A DNA stretch of 64,000 nt from Clarireedia homoeocarpa. Taxonomy: Eukaryota; Ascomycota; Leotiomycetes; Helotiales; Rutstroemiaceae. The stretch lies in the NCBI GenBank assembly GCA_001465935.1, contig LNKV01000049.1:62001-126000 (forward strand), written 5' to 3'. Both the position numbers and the translations under genes were made by a program. The number at the start of each line of letters is the position of its first letter. The first letter of the stretch is position 1. Below are positions 1 through 11,159 of this stretch, piece by piece. The notes under the pieces were generated by a model. That model did not search any database. It was not told where the DNA came from and saw nothing but the letters and a program-made list of their open reading frames with translations.

Positions 1-584
1 GTTGTACTGTAACTTACTGTAGGTTGGGAAGGATGTTTTGATTACCTGCAGACTTTGATAAAGGGGTCCATGTAGTTAGTTCTACGGGTCGTACCGCATG
101 CATACAGTAAGCAGGCAGTAAGCTAGCGAGCTAGGGTAAGGGGGGAGTGAGGGGTCAGGTCACGACAGGCCAGGTCAGCTCTGATTTTACCCAGCTGGGA
201 AAGAACGTCCAACACAGACGCAACACAGTAATGTAAGATTACTTACTTGACTATAAGTCGGTAAGGGCAAGCTGCTTTCAACAAGTAGCCGGCCTGTCGG
301 GTTGCATGCTTTCATGTAACACAAAGGGGGGATTTGGGTGTTACGAGCCAACCAACCTACCGTCAGTTATTCACTTCTCTTTTTTCTCGCCCCCTCTAGA
401 GTCCTCCGGTTTTTTTTTTTTCTTTTTTTTTTTTTTTACTTTGATTTGAGTACTTATCATTGTGCATACGGGTTGTTGAGAGATTTGAAAGCAAAATCTA
501 CTTGTCAATCTTCCTTCCAACCTCAATTCCTCCAAGCCAAACCCCCAGCACCACCACCACACCGCATCCCATCCCACCGCAACC
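1..584. other. Left-edge intergenic region
   Basis: No gene is recognised here. The last 180 bp before the GNAT start contain a long pyrimidine tract (poly-T with one C, about 410-437) followed by C/A-rich leader sequence, which looks like a fungal promoter and 5' UTR. Open frames across it are short and compositionally biased. Confidence 0.5.
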
Positions 585-1505
585 ATGCCCCTCCAACTCC
601 TCCCCTGCACCGACGCCGACATGCCGCGCACCTTTGAGATCGTCAGCACCGCCTTTGGCCACGAGCACCCGTACATCGAAGCCGCGTTCCCCGCGCACGC
701 GACGCCCTCGGGCCGCGCCATCGGCGGCCAACGCCTGCTCGCGAGCAAGAACAGCGATCCCACGGCCACGTTTCTCAAAGTCGTGGATACGGAGACGGGC
801 GAGATGATCGCGCAGGCAAAGTGGTTGATCTTCAAGGATAATATTCCGCCAGAGGCGGATCTTGATGGGGATTTTTGGGGTGGGGATCAGGAGGAGAAGG
901 AATATGCGCAGCATTTGTGTAGGGAGTATTTGATTCCAAGGAGGAGGGCGATTAGAGAGAGTGGGGGAAATTTGGTTTGTATGTGGTTTTTTTTAGGGGG
1001 GGGGTTTGGGTGCGGTGGACCTGAGATGGGATGGAAAAGGGAAGGAGAAGGAAAGAGGAATTGTGGACCATTGGAATAGAAAGCTAATTGAGCCTGGTAT
1101 TTCTAGCACTCGATCTCTTGACCGTTGATCCCAAACACCAGCGCCGTGGAGCAGGTCGGATGTTGGTTCAGTGGGGAACTAAGAAGGCGGATGAACTGGG
1201 CTTTACGGTTCGTATTCCCTTTTCTCAGCCACAGAGACACCGGGGCAAGAATAGAATAGAATGACTTGCACGCTCTCAATCTAATATACATATATATATA
1301 CTCGCAAGGTTAGAAAGAAATATTTACTAATAGCAACTGAAAATTCTAGGCCGTCGTTGAAGCATCCGATTACGGTCGAGGCCTCTACGAATCGGAAGGT
1401 TTCCAGGAAATTGAAAGATGGGAAAGCAGGCTCCCAGAGAAGTGGGCAGATAGAGGAAAGCAGAAGTTCATCTGGATGGTTAGACCTGCTAAGAAGGCTG
1501 AGTGA
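585..1505 (+). CDS. GNAT-family N-acetyltransferase
   Basis: Likely cytosolic acetyl-CoA-dependent N-acetyltransferase of 216 aa; substrate unknown. Three exons are in frame: 585-978, 1107-1207 and 1350-1505, with introns 979-1106 (gtatgt...ctag) and 1208-1349 (gttcgt...ctag, branch-like actaat). The second exon supplies the core GNAT signature: LDLLTVDPKHQRRGAGRML, where QRRGAG is the acetyl-CoA pyrophosphate-binding loop. The third exon carries the usual C-terminal strand-helix (EASDYGRGLYESEGF). The start is the first ATG of the open frame and lies just after a pyrimidine-rich leader. This family is common in fungi as unassigned GNAT proteins acting on small amines or peptides. The fold is well supported; the substrate is not. 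Confidence 0.85.
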
Positions 1506-1829
1506 TGGATGATCTCTAAGCTGGACATTGGTGGGTTTGTGGGATGAGATATTATGAATAACTGGCTGTTTTGCTTCATATTTTGCTTCATATTTTTTGC
1601 CAGGTCTAGGTCATTTTAGCGAGAACTCCAAATGGGAGAATGAAGAAATGTGGCATATTTGTTGCACTTTTGGGAGTCACTGAATAAGGGCAGGGGAGGG
1701 TGCAACGGAAATGTGACGAGATGTTGAAATGCAAATATTCCCTGCGTCAAGTAAGTTCCTCGCGATTCATTAACATTAGAAAAAAATATAACTATGGTCG
1801 ATCCGCTATGATACGATATACCACACCCA
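1506..1829. other. Convergent intergenic spacer
   Basis: Spacer between the GNAT gene and the convergent membrane-protein gene. It probably contains both 3' UTRs. No further feature is seen. Confidence 0.4.
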
Positions 1830-3342
1830 TCACCCCGAAAGGCTATGACTCTGACTCCTCCTCCCATCCTCCGTGTCGGCCTCCGCCTCCGCCTCCGCAT
1901 CCCCATAATGCACCGCTACCGTCGTCTCCTGCGTAATAATCATCCTCTTATCCGACGCCCCCGAGTTTTTCCTCCACACGTCATCATTCCCCTCGTCTCC
2001 CCTCTCTCCTCCCTCCCCCATCATCGTCGTCGTCGTCGCCGTCGCCGTCGTCGTCGCCATCGCCGAATGCGACCCCATGTATCCCAACCCGCCCCATTTC
2101 CTCCCGGTCCCGCTCTCCGAAACAATAGAACTGCCCAGGCCCAGGTTCATCTTCTGGCGGAACTGCTTCAGCGGGTAGGATCCGGCGCCGAGGATGGAGG
2201 GGTAGTGCGAGGGGGAGGAGCTGAGGGTGCTGAGGCCGATTTTTGGGGTGAGGATGTTGGTTTGCAGGCCGTTCATGATGGGGTTGAGGAAGGGGATGAC
2301 GGTAAGCGTGGTGCTTAGATTGAGGAGGATGGCGGTGAGCAGGTGGAGGGTGAAGGACGTGGAGGTGTAGTCGGTGGTGGGGGAGGAGGGGGAAGTGTGG
2401 TGAAGGTAGAAGAGGCGGACGATGGTTAGGGGGATTATGCTGGATGGGAGAAAGGGGTGGGTGTTAGCGAGTGGTTGGATGGGGATGAGCAAGAGTTTAT
2501 GGAGAGTGGTGAAAGAAGTGGAGGTGGACTTACAGGATTCTAGTGCCGAATGTAGCAATAGTGGAGCATTTTTGACGCGTTTTGAGTCTTATATCGTGGA
2601 GAAGATAGATAGGTAGCCCGATGGTTAAGATATCGGAGAAAATATCGATTGCGCTGAAGGCAGTCCAGAATGCGGTCTGTTTTGTAATATAAGTATGTAG
2701 ACTTGAGATTATTGATAGAATGTAGCATACCTGGTTGAAGCACTTCGGGGAGAGAACTTTCCATGTATCTGGTGGCGGACATTGAAAGAGAATGGGGAAA
2801 AGCAGGATGAAATAGGTGACAATCGTGAAGACGATTATCACGTCCGTTGCATTTCTCCGAATATCTTGACGACCAAGAGCTCTAAGGAATTGGAGGAGAA
2901 CTAGCTTGGCCATGCAAAGAGAAAGCGGTATGAGAACTTGCGACGCATAGCTCGCCTGTAGCATTCATTAGACTTGTCAAATTATAAAAAATCAAATCGA
3001 ACCTTTTGATATTTAATAAGTTGTGGCTCTGATAAAGTTGACTGGTGTTGTCCGAGTCCACCGGCAACTTGCATAGAAATGGCGACATCATAGCCAATCG
3101 TGGTGATCTACCGAAATCATAAGTACATTCCGGACAATGCGGGAGTCAACGAAACTCACCATCGCAAGAACCATATATAAATCATCCAAGTCAAATCTTT
3201 TGGCCATAGTCCATTTCACAAATAGCTTGACAAAAGTCGCTAAACACATAACCACCAGCAGTATCCAAACTATAATATTCACCCATGGCCCTCGATTGTC
3301 CGCCGTTATCTCCAGTCTAGATGTAGGCATATCTTGTCGCAA
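1830..3342 (-). CDS. Rhodopsin-domain integral membrane protein (PTH11-like family)
   Basis: Plasma-membrane protein of about 421 aa of the fungal rhodopsin-domain family (Fung_rhodopsin/PTH11-like), with seven predicted membrane helices. Five exons on the minus strand are in frame: 3342-3160, 3107-3003, 2955-2731, 2676-2534 and 2439-1830. Family signatures in order: TADNRGPWVNI before helix 1, FDLDDLYMVLAM at helix 2, GGLGQHQSTL in the extracellular loop, ASYASQVLIPLSLCMAKL, then a cysteine-containing loop (FQCPPPDTW...CFNQ) and the helix FSAIDIFSDILTIGLPIYLL. The last exon encodes a long Ser/Thr/Gly cytoplasmic tail ending in an acidic AEAEAEAD run. The start could be the first Met or the Met four codons later. 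Members are candidate surface sensors; the ligand is unknown. A relative lies at 49.1-50.5 kb in this window. Confidence 0.87.
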
Positions 3343-5455
3343 GACCGACCTTCAGAGAAGGTATCTTCTAATACAGAGTTGAATTGTTTTTCAATGCAAA
3401 AATGCACGCTGTGTAGAGATGCGATACGAAAACTCGAATCAATGCATATAATTCCGTATTCTGGAAAGTTCAAAATGCGCAAACCAAACTCGTAGGCATC
3501 CCTCCCTACATGTATGAAATGGTATGTTGGAAGCGTCGTTGGACTGGGGAGTTCACCAAAAGCAATTCCATGCCGGTAGGGGGCGTGAAGGGGATCGAAA
3601 CAGAACTCAATCAGTGGACATAGATAGAGAGGTAGCAGTTACTGTGGTGGCTCTCGCAGGTGAAGAAGAACCACATCCAAGATTCGGTACAGTACTTCGC
3701 GCGCGCTCCTTGTGAGAGATCAATTAGCGAACACCGTAGGACAGAATATGAGTCCTCCAACCAATTTCTCGCGCTGAACACAAGAAATTTCCCGCCAAGA
3801 ATGTGTACAACGGTGGAAGTCCACATGATAAGAAAATGTATGGCGGATAGTTTATGGTGTTCATGCTATGCAACCTTGCCTTGGCGCAACGCGTATGCAA
3901 TAAAGCATCATCAACCTGAAATCCAAAAGCAAATCGGATTGTACGAAGTGACTTGGCTGGACTGGGGCTGGGTATTGGACGGGGATTGGGCTGTACTTAC
4001 AGCACCCGCTTCCTCCTACCACCTGGCAATTGCGACACCACCCCCATTCAGACAGAGCTTGTTCCGCATAATCCTATAATTGCTTCGGTGCTCCATGTAA
4101 GATTACTTCGTAGGCTTCAGAGAAAGCAGTTTGGAGAATTCCGTGGCCACATCCCTTTGACAATGCCGAGAAATTGGAGGTTCCGGGTAGCAGGGGACGG
4201 ACAGTTCCCGCATCTCCCTGGTATTGTTTTAATGCAATATACTCGTAGACATAGAAGTACAAAGACAAAGAGGGATCTGCTGGGCTGGACGGCGACCTTG
4301 AATCCAACAAGCAATTTGCGTCTTTTCACATGTATGACCAATCCCTGGCAGGAAGACCAAAGAGTGGGAAGAAGTGCTCGTGCGACAATGCTTGCAATGT
4401 TTTTTGGAGAATTTTTTATGGGTTTACGTTACAGTTTCTCGTGTGAAGTTCCATTCCTGGTGTGTGGTGGGATTACCCGAAAACTCCCTCTACGTGTAAA
4501 TAAACCTTTTGGGACGACTCGGCAGTTGCACTAGGCTAGCCGAGACCAAGCAGCTGTGTGGCACCAAATCATCTCTATTTTCTCTGCAAGCATCATCATT
4601 CCACCATCATTCCACCATCATTTAGCCAAACAGGATCATGGACTTCGGAAATGCAAGAATCGTACGTCCGACATATACCCAGTGAGAAATAAGCACCTGG
4701 CATGCGGAGAGTGCCACCACTATCAAGCAATTGCTCCGAAGTTGCGACTCGGGAGGATGGAGGGAAGTGGTTCGCGGGCGTGCAAACGTGTGCTAGCGGT
4801 TTACTCGTAGACGAAGCCGAGTGTCCCATGGATCGTTCGTTGCATTCTCGAGCTCATCATGAAAGCTGCAGGAGATAGAAGTGCTCTTACCGCGAACCAG
4901 ACGCAGAAGTCGTTTGTCAGACGACACGCAGCTGTACGTGCCATGCGCGACGGAAGGATCTATTTGTAGTATTTGTGCCCCAGCATACGAAGCAGTAGTG
5001 GATGCGACCCAGCTTTTCATTGTGTGGCGGGAGAGGCGAGCTGAGATGCAGAGGGATCCTACCTTAAGGGCTGCACAAGAAAAACCCTCGGTCCGTTATC
5101 GAAATTGAAGGCTGATCACCCGCCTTCGAGAATCGATCAGAACAGGCCTCGTCGCACCAATAAACCAATCCTTGCAACCCTAACCCAATAGCGCGCAACC
5201 TTCTTCCCACCCTTTCCAGGTTTCGACTTCCGCGCTTGATGCCTTGAGTCGCGGCCCCTCATGCCGTAACTGGGGTACATGCGGGAGCGCGCTTCCTAAT
5301 GAATGCGAGGATAGAAAATTTCATCTTGAAGGTCTGATGTGTGAGTATCTTCTTAAATACTCTCTTGCTTTAAGGCAGTGAGTGCACAGCGCGCAACACG
5401 CACACCACATTGGTCCGTTAGACGCTTCCAACCGTTTTCCTCAGCACGTTTCATA
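3343..5455. other. 2.1-kb region without recognised gene
   Basis: Open frames up to about 190 codons occur on both strands (for example 3953-4534 plus and 4310-4074 minus), but none shows a domain, membrane pattern or splice structure that I recognise, and they overlap in conflicting frames. Some minus-strand fragments (around 4070-4310 and 3611-3826) have plausible protein composition, so a decayed or highly intron-split gene cannot be excluded. The last 100 bp are the promoter and leader of the permease gene. Confidence 0.4.
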
Positions 5456-7475
5456 ATGGCACACTCGGAAGGTATTCCGATGTTTGTACTACCTTCCGAC
5501 GAAGAAGCAAATACCAAAGGCTCAATAACGACAACTCGAGAGATAAGGAATGGCAAGCATACTCGACCGCATGAAAGTAATGGATATGGCCACGATGAAG
5601 CGGTTCTTGCCAAGTTCGGAAAGAAGCAACAGTTGAAGGTTAGGATGTCTGGGATCCAGCGATACAATGATGATTGATACTAATGAATCTGGCAGCGTAA
5701 TTTTGGTCTGATTTCTATTGTTGGACTGACCTGTACATTAATGATAACATGGGAGGGCACTCTAACGTCTGCCAGCCACCATACTCACCAAATACTCTGA
5801 ACATGCTGCTGATATTTCGAGTAGAGTCTTTCAATTGGGACTGACTAATGGTGGGCCTTCTGGGCTCGTTTACGGTTTTATCTTTGCGTGGATTGGGAGC
5901 GCTCTTCAAGCTCTGGTTATGGGTGAAATGGCATCAATGTGAGCATAGCGCATTGTCTGAAGATTGGTGGATACTCAGATTGCTCACGTCGCAACAGGGT
6001 ACCGCTTGCTGGAGGTCAATATAATTGGTAATCAGTGCAGTCGTTTTGCGCCGAAGACACAAACTTACATTCCATTAGGGTAGCCATCTTGTCTCCTCCT
6101 TGGTGTTCGAAATTTCTCAGCTACATGACTGGATGGGTCACTGTCATCGCGTATCAAGCTTGCCTTGCTAGCTCTGCCTTTCTAGGGGGCACCATGATTC
6201 AAGGACTTTTGGTTTTAAACTGCCCAGGTTATGTCTATCAACGTTGGCATGGAACATTGCTGCTGTATGCTTTCATCTCACTTGCACTTCTGGTCAACAC
6301 ATGGCTCGCTCGCTTGCTACCTCGGTTTGAGTCCCTGGTTTTGGTGATTCATGTGGTAGGTTTCTTTTGCATTCTTATTCCACTGACTTATCTGGCGCCA
6401 CACGTCTCTGCGAAGGAGGTTTTTGCGACGTTCGTAGATGGAGGTGACTGGGGCTCTCCAGGTCTTTCCTTCATGATCGGATTATCTACAGGCATGTTTG
6501 GATTCATTGGTTGTGATGCTGCTAGCCATATGGGTAGGTTTTACTTGCAGATTTGGTGTGTCTATCATTGGCTAACAATGTTCTTCAGCGGAGGAAATTG
6601 AAGCAGCAGATGAAGTTATCCCGAAGAGCATGATCTCTTCAGTAGGCATCAACGGCCTTCTAGGGTTCGGCATGGTACTTGCGATATTGTTCAGTATGGG
6701 CAACGTAGAAGAAGTTCTAGCTTCACCCACTGGCTTCCCATTCATCCAAGTCTTCCATGATGCTACTGGTTCAAATGCTGGAGCAACAGCTATGGTATGT
6801 TACTTCCCAAATCAACTCCTTTTCTAGACAGCTACTTTATTTCTAAGTTGCACAACAACTAACAACTTCAGTCATCAATCATCGTTGCAGCAATGCTTTT
6901 CGCTACCATTGCATCTCTTACGACAGCATCTCGTATGGCCTGGGCTTTCGCTCGTGAGAAGGGTCTCCCAGGTTATACTGTTTTAGTTCAAGTGAGTTAT
7001 CTGAGCCTAGAGTTGTCTAGCCACACTGAACCAGGTCTCTTAGGTCAAAACGAAATCAGCTCTTCCAATCTACTGTATTGCCTTAAGCGCCTTAATCAGC
7101 ACTCTGCTCGCCCTTATCAACATCGGCTCAACAGCCGCCTTCAACGCTCTCACATCCCTCGTCATAGCAGGCTTCTACACCTCGTTTAGCATATCCGCCT
7201 GCGTACTCCTTCACAAACGACTCACAACCGAAATGACATACGGGCCCTTCCATCTCGGTCGCGCTGGTATTCCTGTCATTGTAGGTTCATTGATATACAG
7301 CATCATAGGCGTCTTCTTTTCATTCTGGCCAGGTGCAGCTAATCCCACAGTGACGTCCATGAATTGGTCGGTCGTGGTGTTCTTTGGTACCCTGAGCTTG
7401 AGCTTGATTTATTGGGCGGTGCATGGTAGACATGTCTACACGGGGCCAGTTTTGGAGGTTGACCCTAGACGTTGA
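5456..7475 (+). CDS. APC-family amino acid/choline/GABA-type permease
   Basis: Membrane transporter of 536 aa from the amino acid-polyamine-choline superfamily, fungal Uga4/Hnm1-like branch. Eight exons are in frame: 5456-5638, 5696-5766, 5825-5938, 5998-6027, 6079-6533, 6589-6794, 6872-6991 and 7044-7475. Signatures: NFGLISIVGLTCTLMITWEG in helix 1; LTNGGPSGLVYGFIFAW; ALVMGEMASMVPLAGGQYNW, the conserved APC motif split by two introns; GFIGCDAASHMAEEIE, the helix-6 region; and ASRMAWAFAREKGLPG before helix 9. About 12 membrane helices are visible. The first intron has a perfect TACTAAT branch site. The donor at 5767 (gtctgc) is weak but gives a continuous family motif. The substrate is likely choline, GABA or an amino acid and cannot be fixed from sequence. 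Confidence 0.9.
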
Positions 7476-8334
7476 TTAGGGGACTGTGTGCATATTGATG
7501 GATGTGTTAGGCATAATTCAATAATTCGCTTGTAATTTTAGTCGGACGACAGTGTCGTTCTTTGTCGAATGAGGTTCATGCAGTCATTCTCAATAATCTT
7601 TATCAGGTAAGCTCTGCTGAACGCAAGAGATTTACTGCCTTAAGTGAGCAGGTGCAAGCCACCTAAGAGTCAGTGTGTGATTGCCACAGTTAGTGCAGCA
7701 TCCGCAAATTTCTTATCGTCCAAGTCATCGTTCTTCCTAGCAATCAGCAGTGTTAGAGAGCAATATCACAAGTGCATCGTGTGCATTTGTCGCCAAAGAT
7801 GTTAAACACTGCATTGCCAACCTAAACCTGTGACAATTGCACTGTCAACCTGAAGCTGTGACAAATGTACTGTCATCCTGAACCTGTGATAGCCATGCTA
7901 CCAACCAGAACCTACAATGATCTTGCGCTCGCAAGAGTACAGCGTTATCGATAACACTGGCAGCCCGATTATATACCTTATAAGGTACTCGTTGCTTGAC
8001 TTAACTGGACTTGATTGAACTTGATGGCTGTCTACAGTGGGAAGGACTAGCTATATATATAGGCATTCCCAGGCTTACTGCCTTAGGCTTCACAGGCCTA
8101 TTACTACAGGCTTCATAAGCCTGTGGGAATGGGCTTCGTAAGCCTAATTGATCACTATGATGTTCAGTTTAAGGTGGTGGGCATAGGCCCACCTACCCCA
8201 CCTTAAAGAACTTATCCACGCGAAAACTCCCACTTGCACTCATGCCCCAAACTTTCCCCTTCCATTTTGTTTCACTATGTCATTCCTCCAGGATCAACGC
8301 CGGCAGCTTGCTTTCCTATTGCTAAGCTTACATC
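7476..8334. other. Repeat-bearing intergenic region
   Basis: Contains the permease 3' UTR, a 28-bp tandem repeat (listed separately), a TATA-like stretch (ctatatatatagg near 8050), several copies of a ggcttcataagcct-like motif (8080-8145) and an imperfect palindrome of about 40 bp around 8165-8208 (TTAAGGTGG...CCACCTTAA). The combination resembles a decayed mobile element, but no gene or clear terminal repeats are visible. Confidence 0.4.
7811..7913. repeat. 28-bp degenerate tandem repeat
   Basis: About 3.5 copies of a roughly 28-bp unit with the core CAACCTGAACCTGTGACAA. Copies differ by point changes and 1-2 bp indels. Confidence 0.6.
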
Positions 8335-9867
8335 ATGCCGTCTCCTCCACCAACTCCATCAAGGTTGAGGCCAACTCGACGATCTGAGTACCGCTTCGTG
8401 GCTTCAACGGCCCCAACTGAATCGCTCGAAGGCTATCGTCCTGGTGGATTCCATCCCGTCAATATTGGTGACAGGTTCAAGGACGGAAGGTACAGAGTTC
8501 TTAGGAAACTTGGATACGGGTCGTTTTCGACATTTTGGCTTGCAAAGGATGATCAGGGGATACCTCAAGGAAGAGTTTTCAGATCATGCACTCAAAAGTG
8601 AGCGTGTTGCCCAGGATAAGTTAATATTCGCTAACATATGCAGTAGAGCTGAATGCTATGTTGCGCTCAAAGTTCTGACAGCAGATTTGACAGTCTCAGA
8701 AAATGAAACATCCGTACTTAAAGCCATAGCCCAGAGCGAACTTCCACATCCAGGAAAATAACACGTCATGACCATGAAAGACTACTTCAAGCATACTGGA
8801 CCTAATGGAGAACACGCATGTCTCGTATTCGAACCTATGGGCCGAAGTACCGCCAGCATGGTTGAACATCTTCCAAACCTATTGCAGACTGAAATTGGTA
8901 CAGCGAGAAATCCGACTAAGATGGCGAAATCCATACTTCGACAAGTTCTTCTCGGTCTCGATTTCCTACATCAAATTGGCATAGCGCACGATGATGTGCA
9001 ACCCGGAAATTTTCTCTTCTCAGCAAAGGACTTGAAGTTTGTTGGAGAAGAGACCTTAGCTCGGCCGCTCCCGCTCATGGACGAAGAGAATGAAATTTTG
9101 GAGCCTAAAGATCGATTTCTCCACCAAACCCCCATTCAAACGCGTAAAAAGAAAAGATGGAAAGATCGATATTTAGGCCCCAAAATTTCAATGTCTCAAC
9201 CAGCCATTGACCGAGTTTGTAAATTTAGATGAAGATTTCGTCATTAAGCTCTCAAACATGGGCGGTGGTTTGTTTCACCTCTCTTTAACCTGCTCGTCTG
9301 AATTTCCACTTACAATCTATAGCATATTTCATTGATGACCCACCGTAACGGTTGGTGACACCTGTCGGCTTTCGCAGCCCTGAGTTTATCTTTGGAAGTG
9401 TTTCTCCAATCAGTCAGGACATTTGGGCCTTTGGTTGTCTGATCTTTGAGTTCCTCACCGGAAGACAGCTTTTTATGGTGGCTTGGCTGCGGAAAGAAAA
9501 AGTTATAGATGATCAACATCTATTAGATTTGTTCAGCATAATCGGACCTGTCCCTTTGGATCTCCCATCGAAGTGGCCAAGATCAGATCTCTACTTCAAT
9601 GCCGAAGGAGAAAACATCAAGAATTATACAGGAAAACTTCCAGAAGGATTCGATCCCAGCGAGTTAGAGCTTCAGCCGTCGCTAGAAGAATTTTTTGATC
9701 AAGAGAAGCCGGCCGAATTGAGTGACGAGGATGCGCGACAGGTCAAGCGTATTCTTCGATGGATTCTACAATACGATGTCAGCAAGCGTCCTTCTGCAAG
9801 TGAACTCCTCAAGGATCCTTGGTTTGCTGATCCAAAGGTTGGGAATGATGGCTCGTCAAGTAGCTAG
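8335..9867 (+). pseudogene. SRPK-like protein kinase, broken by two stops and a frameshift
   Basis: Relic of a fungal SR-protein-kinase-like Ser/Thr kinase. Intact signatures: VNIGDRFKDGRYRVLRKLGYGSFSTFWLAKD (glycine loop), YVALKVLTA (lysine strand), HDDVQPGNFLF (catalytic loop with Asp and Asn), TPVGFRSPEFIFG (APE region) and DIWAFGCLIFEFLTGRQLF. Introns can be placed at 8598-8643 and 9268-9322. Three lesions break it: an in-frame TAA at 8759-8761 between HPGK and HVMTMKDYF; a frameshift near 9196-9205, after which QPLTEFVNLDEDFVIKLSNMGG is read in another frame; and an in-frame TAA at 9346-9348 between IDDPP and RLVTPVG. Both TAA codons sit where CAA would restore an ordinary residue. The DFG position reads SNMGG, so the parent may already have lacked the metal-binding Asp. 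Sequencing error is possible for one lesion, hardly for three. Confidence 0.8.
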
Positions 9868-10079
9868 ACGTTTTGTTTGGTCTTTGTAGGCTGAGTTCTT
9901 GCGCTGAATATGTACTGATAAACATCACATTCGTTCATTCTTATTAGTTTTTGGATTTTCGGTTGTTACTATGATATTTATGTTCCGTCACTTTGTACAA
10001 CTCATCGACTTCTCATTCGTGCCCTTGTGACTGCAATAAATCCAGCACGCCAAGCATGCCATCCCATCGCCTTGCAACC

Positions 10080-10170
10080 TAACCTCCCCACCCATGAATA
10101 AAGGTTGTTTTTTTTCTGTGTCTTGCCACCTGAAAATTTAACCTTTATTCATGAAAGGGGGGGGATAGTA
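10080..10170. mobile_element. Palindromic MITE, copy 1
   Basis: A 91-bp element with arms CCCATGAATAAAGGTT (left) and AACCTTTATTCATG (right), C-rich outer ends on the left and G-rich on the right, flanked by TA on both sides. The central loop contains TCTTGCCA(C/T)CT, shared in reverse orientation with the copy at 31667-31752. There is no coding capacity. This is a non-autonomous miniature inverted-repeat element, consistent with a TA-target-site family. Confidence 0.65.
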
Positions 10171-10277
10171 CGTCCCCCCCGCATTTCAGAATAACACTAA
10201 ACTTAAAAACCACTTTCCCGCACCGGCAGATCTACAAGTACATTTCCTAGTCCTCCAAGCCGAGGAACTACCGCCAC

Positions 10278-10614
10278 TACTCTCCCCTCCCAAGAACAAT
10301 TGCCACAGAGGGTATAAACAGGGGGGTTTAACCACTCAAAATTGAAGGTTTTGTATCCATCATTGACTAAGATCCCTTCCTCNAACAAATGTTATTTGGT
10401 GGGTTTTGCCACAGAGGGTATAAACAGGGGGGTTTAACCACTCAAAATTGAAGGTTTTGTATCCATCATTGACTAAGATCCCTTCCTCGGTTTCTCCGAG
10501 GTATCTTCGATGTAAAAAGGACTATTTTGAGTGGTTAAAACCCTCTGTTTGCATCCTGGTTACTTCAGTAGTAAAAATTCACTTTTTAACATTTGTTCTT
10601 GGGAGGGGAGAGTA
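10278..10614. mobile_element. TA-flanked inverted-repeat element (about 335 bp) with internal duplication
   Basis: Perfect 22-bp terminal inverted repeats: TACTCTCCCCTCCCAAGAAC... at 10278-10299 and its complement at 10593-10614, with TA at both outer ends. The outer CTCCCCTCCC motif is shared with the other two short palindromic elements in this window, so they look like one family. Inside lie two identical 82-bp direct copies, 10301-10382 and 10407-10488, with an undetermined base (N) at 10383 directly after the first. The internal duplication may be an assembly artefact. There is no coding capacity. Confidence 0.65.
10301..10488. repeat. Identical 82-bp direct repeat next to an N
   Basis: Copies at 10301-10382 and 10407-10488 appear identical (both begin TGCCACAGAGGG and end CCTTCCTC). 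The single N at 10383 sits at the end of copy 1. The simplest reading is a gap-closing or scaffold-join artefact that repeated the flank; a real tandem duplication is the alternative. Confidence 0.7.
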
Positions 10615-11159
10615 TCTACTTCGAAAAGTCACGTACGCTAAGCAAGGTATATTGACCATTTACGAAGTAGACCATCCAGATTCGGGCCACAATACATAGA
10701 TCATATATCTACATGACTCTGGCACTCCATGGGATACTTTCACCTCGGAGATAAGGTCGCACCCCTGACCTCATTTCTATCACAGGAGCAGGGAGTAAAC
10801 ATTTCATTCCCTATCAATGACAAGATGTTGAAACTAGGAACACAAAACCGATCTATTCGTATGACGAACGAATGCATAAATCCGATATACCCCGCACCTG
10901 TCTCACCCCTCTATCTCGAGCTAGTTAGCTATGACGAGAACGGGTAGAGAGAGGGAAACCGAGACATGGGAGAATGTGTATAAATAGTTGCGTTTTCTGG
11001 GCTTTTGCCTAACTTACCATCATTGTGAATCTGCATTGAGAGTGGAAAGTTCATATTGCAGTGCAGAGGTCTTACTTTCCCAATTCGTGCGTGCACCACC
11101 ACACAAATATACACATACCTATCTGCTCCCACAGCGAGAAGAAAAATATAACAGAAAAA

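Larger units (their letters stand above)
9868..11159. other. Element-rich intergenic region
   Basis: Between the kinase relic and the alcohol dehydrogenase. It contains two TA-flanked inverted-repeat elements (10080-10170 and 10278-10614) and an ambiguous base at 10383. From 10620 to 11159 no gene is recognised; the last part is the alcohol dehydrogenase promoter and leader. Confidence 0.5.

Noticed and set aside
1845..2318. 157-codon Arg/Pro-rich plus-strand frame
   Set aside because: Antisense shadow of the Ser/Thr/Ala-rich tail of the rhodopsin-domain protein.
7811..7913. CRISPR-like array
   Set aside because: The tandem units are contiguous and degenerate without spacers, and the genome is fungal.
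9345..9377. Short intron removing the TAA at 9346 in the kinase
   Set aside because: gtaacg...cgcag would be only 33 bp and would delete the conserved VTPVGFRS block, so a nonsense codon is the better reading.
10203..10388. 61-codon minus-strand frame containing the ambiguous base
   Set aside because: It lies in the inverted-repeat element, crosses the N and shows no protein features.
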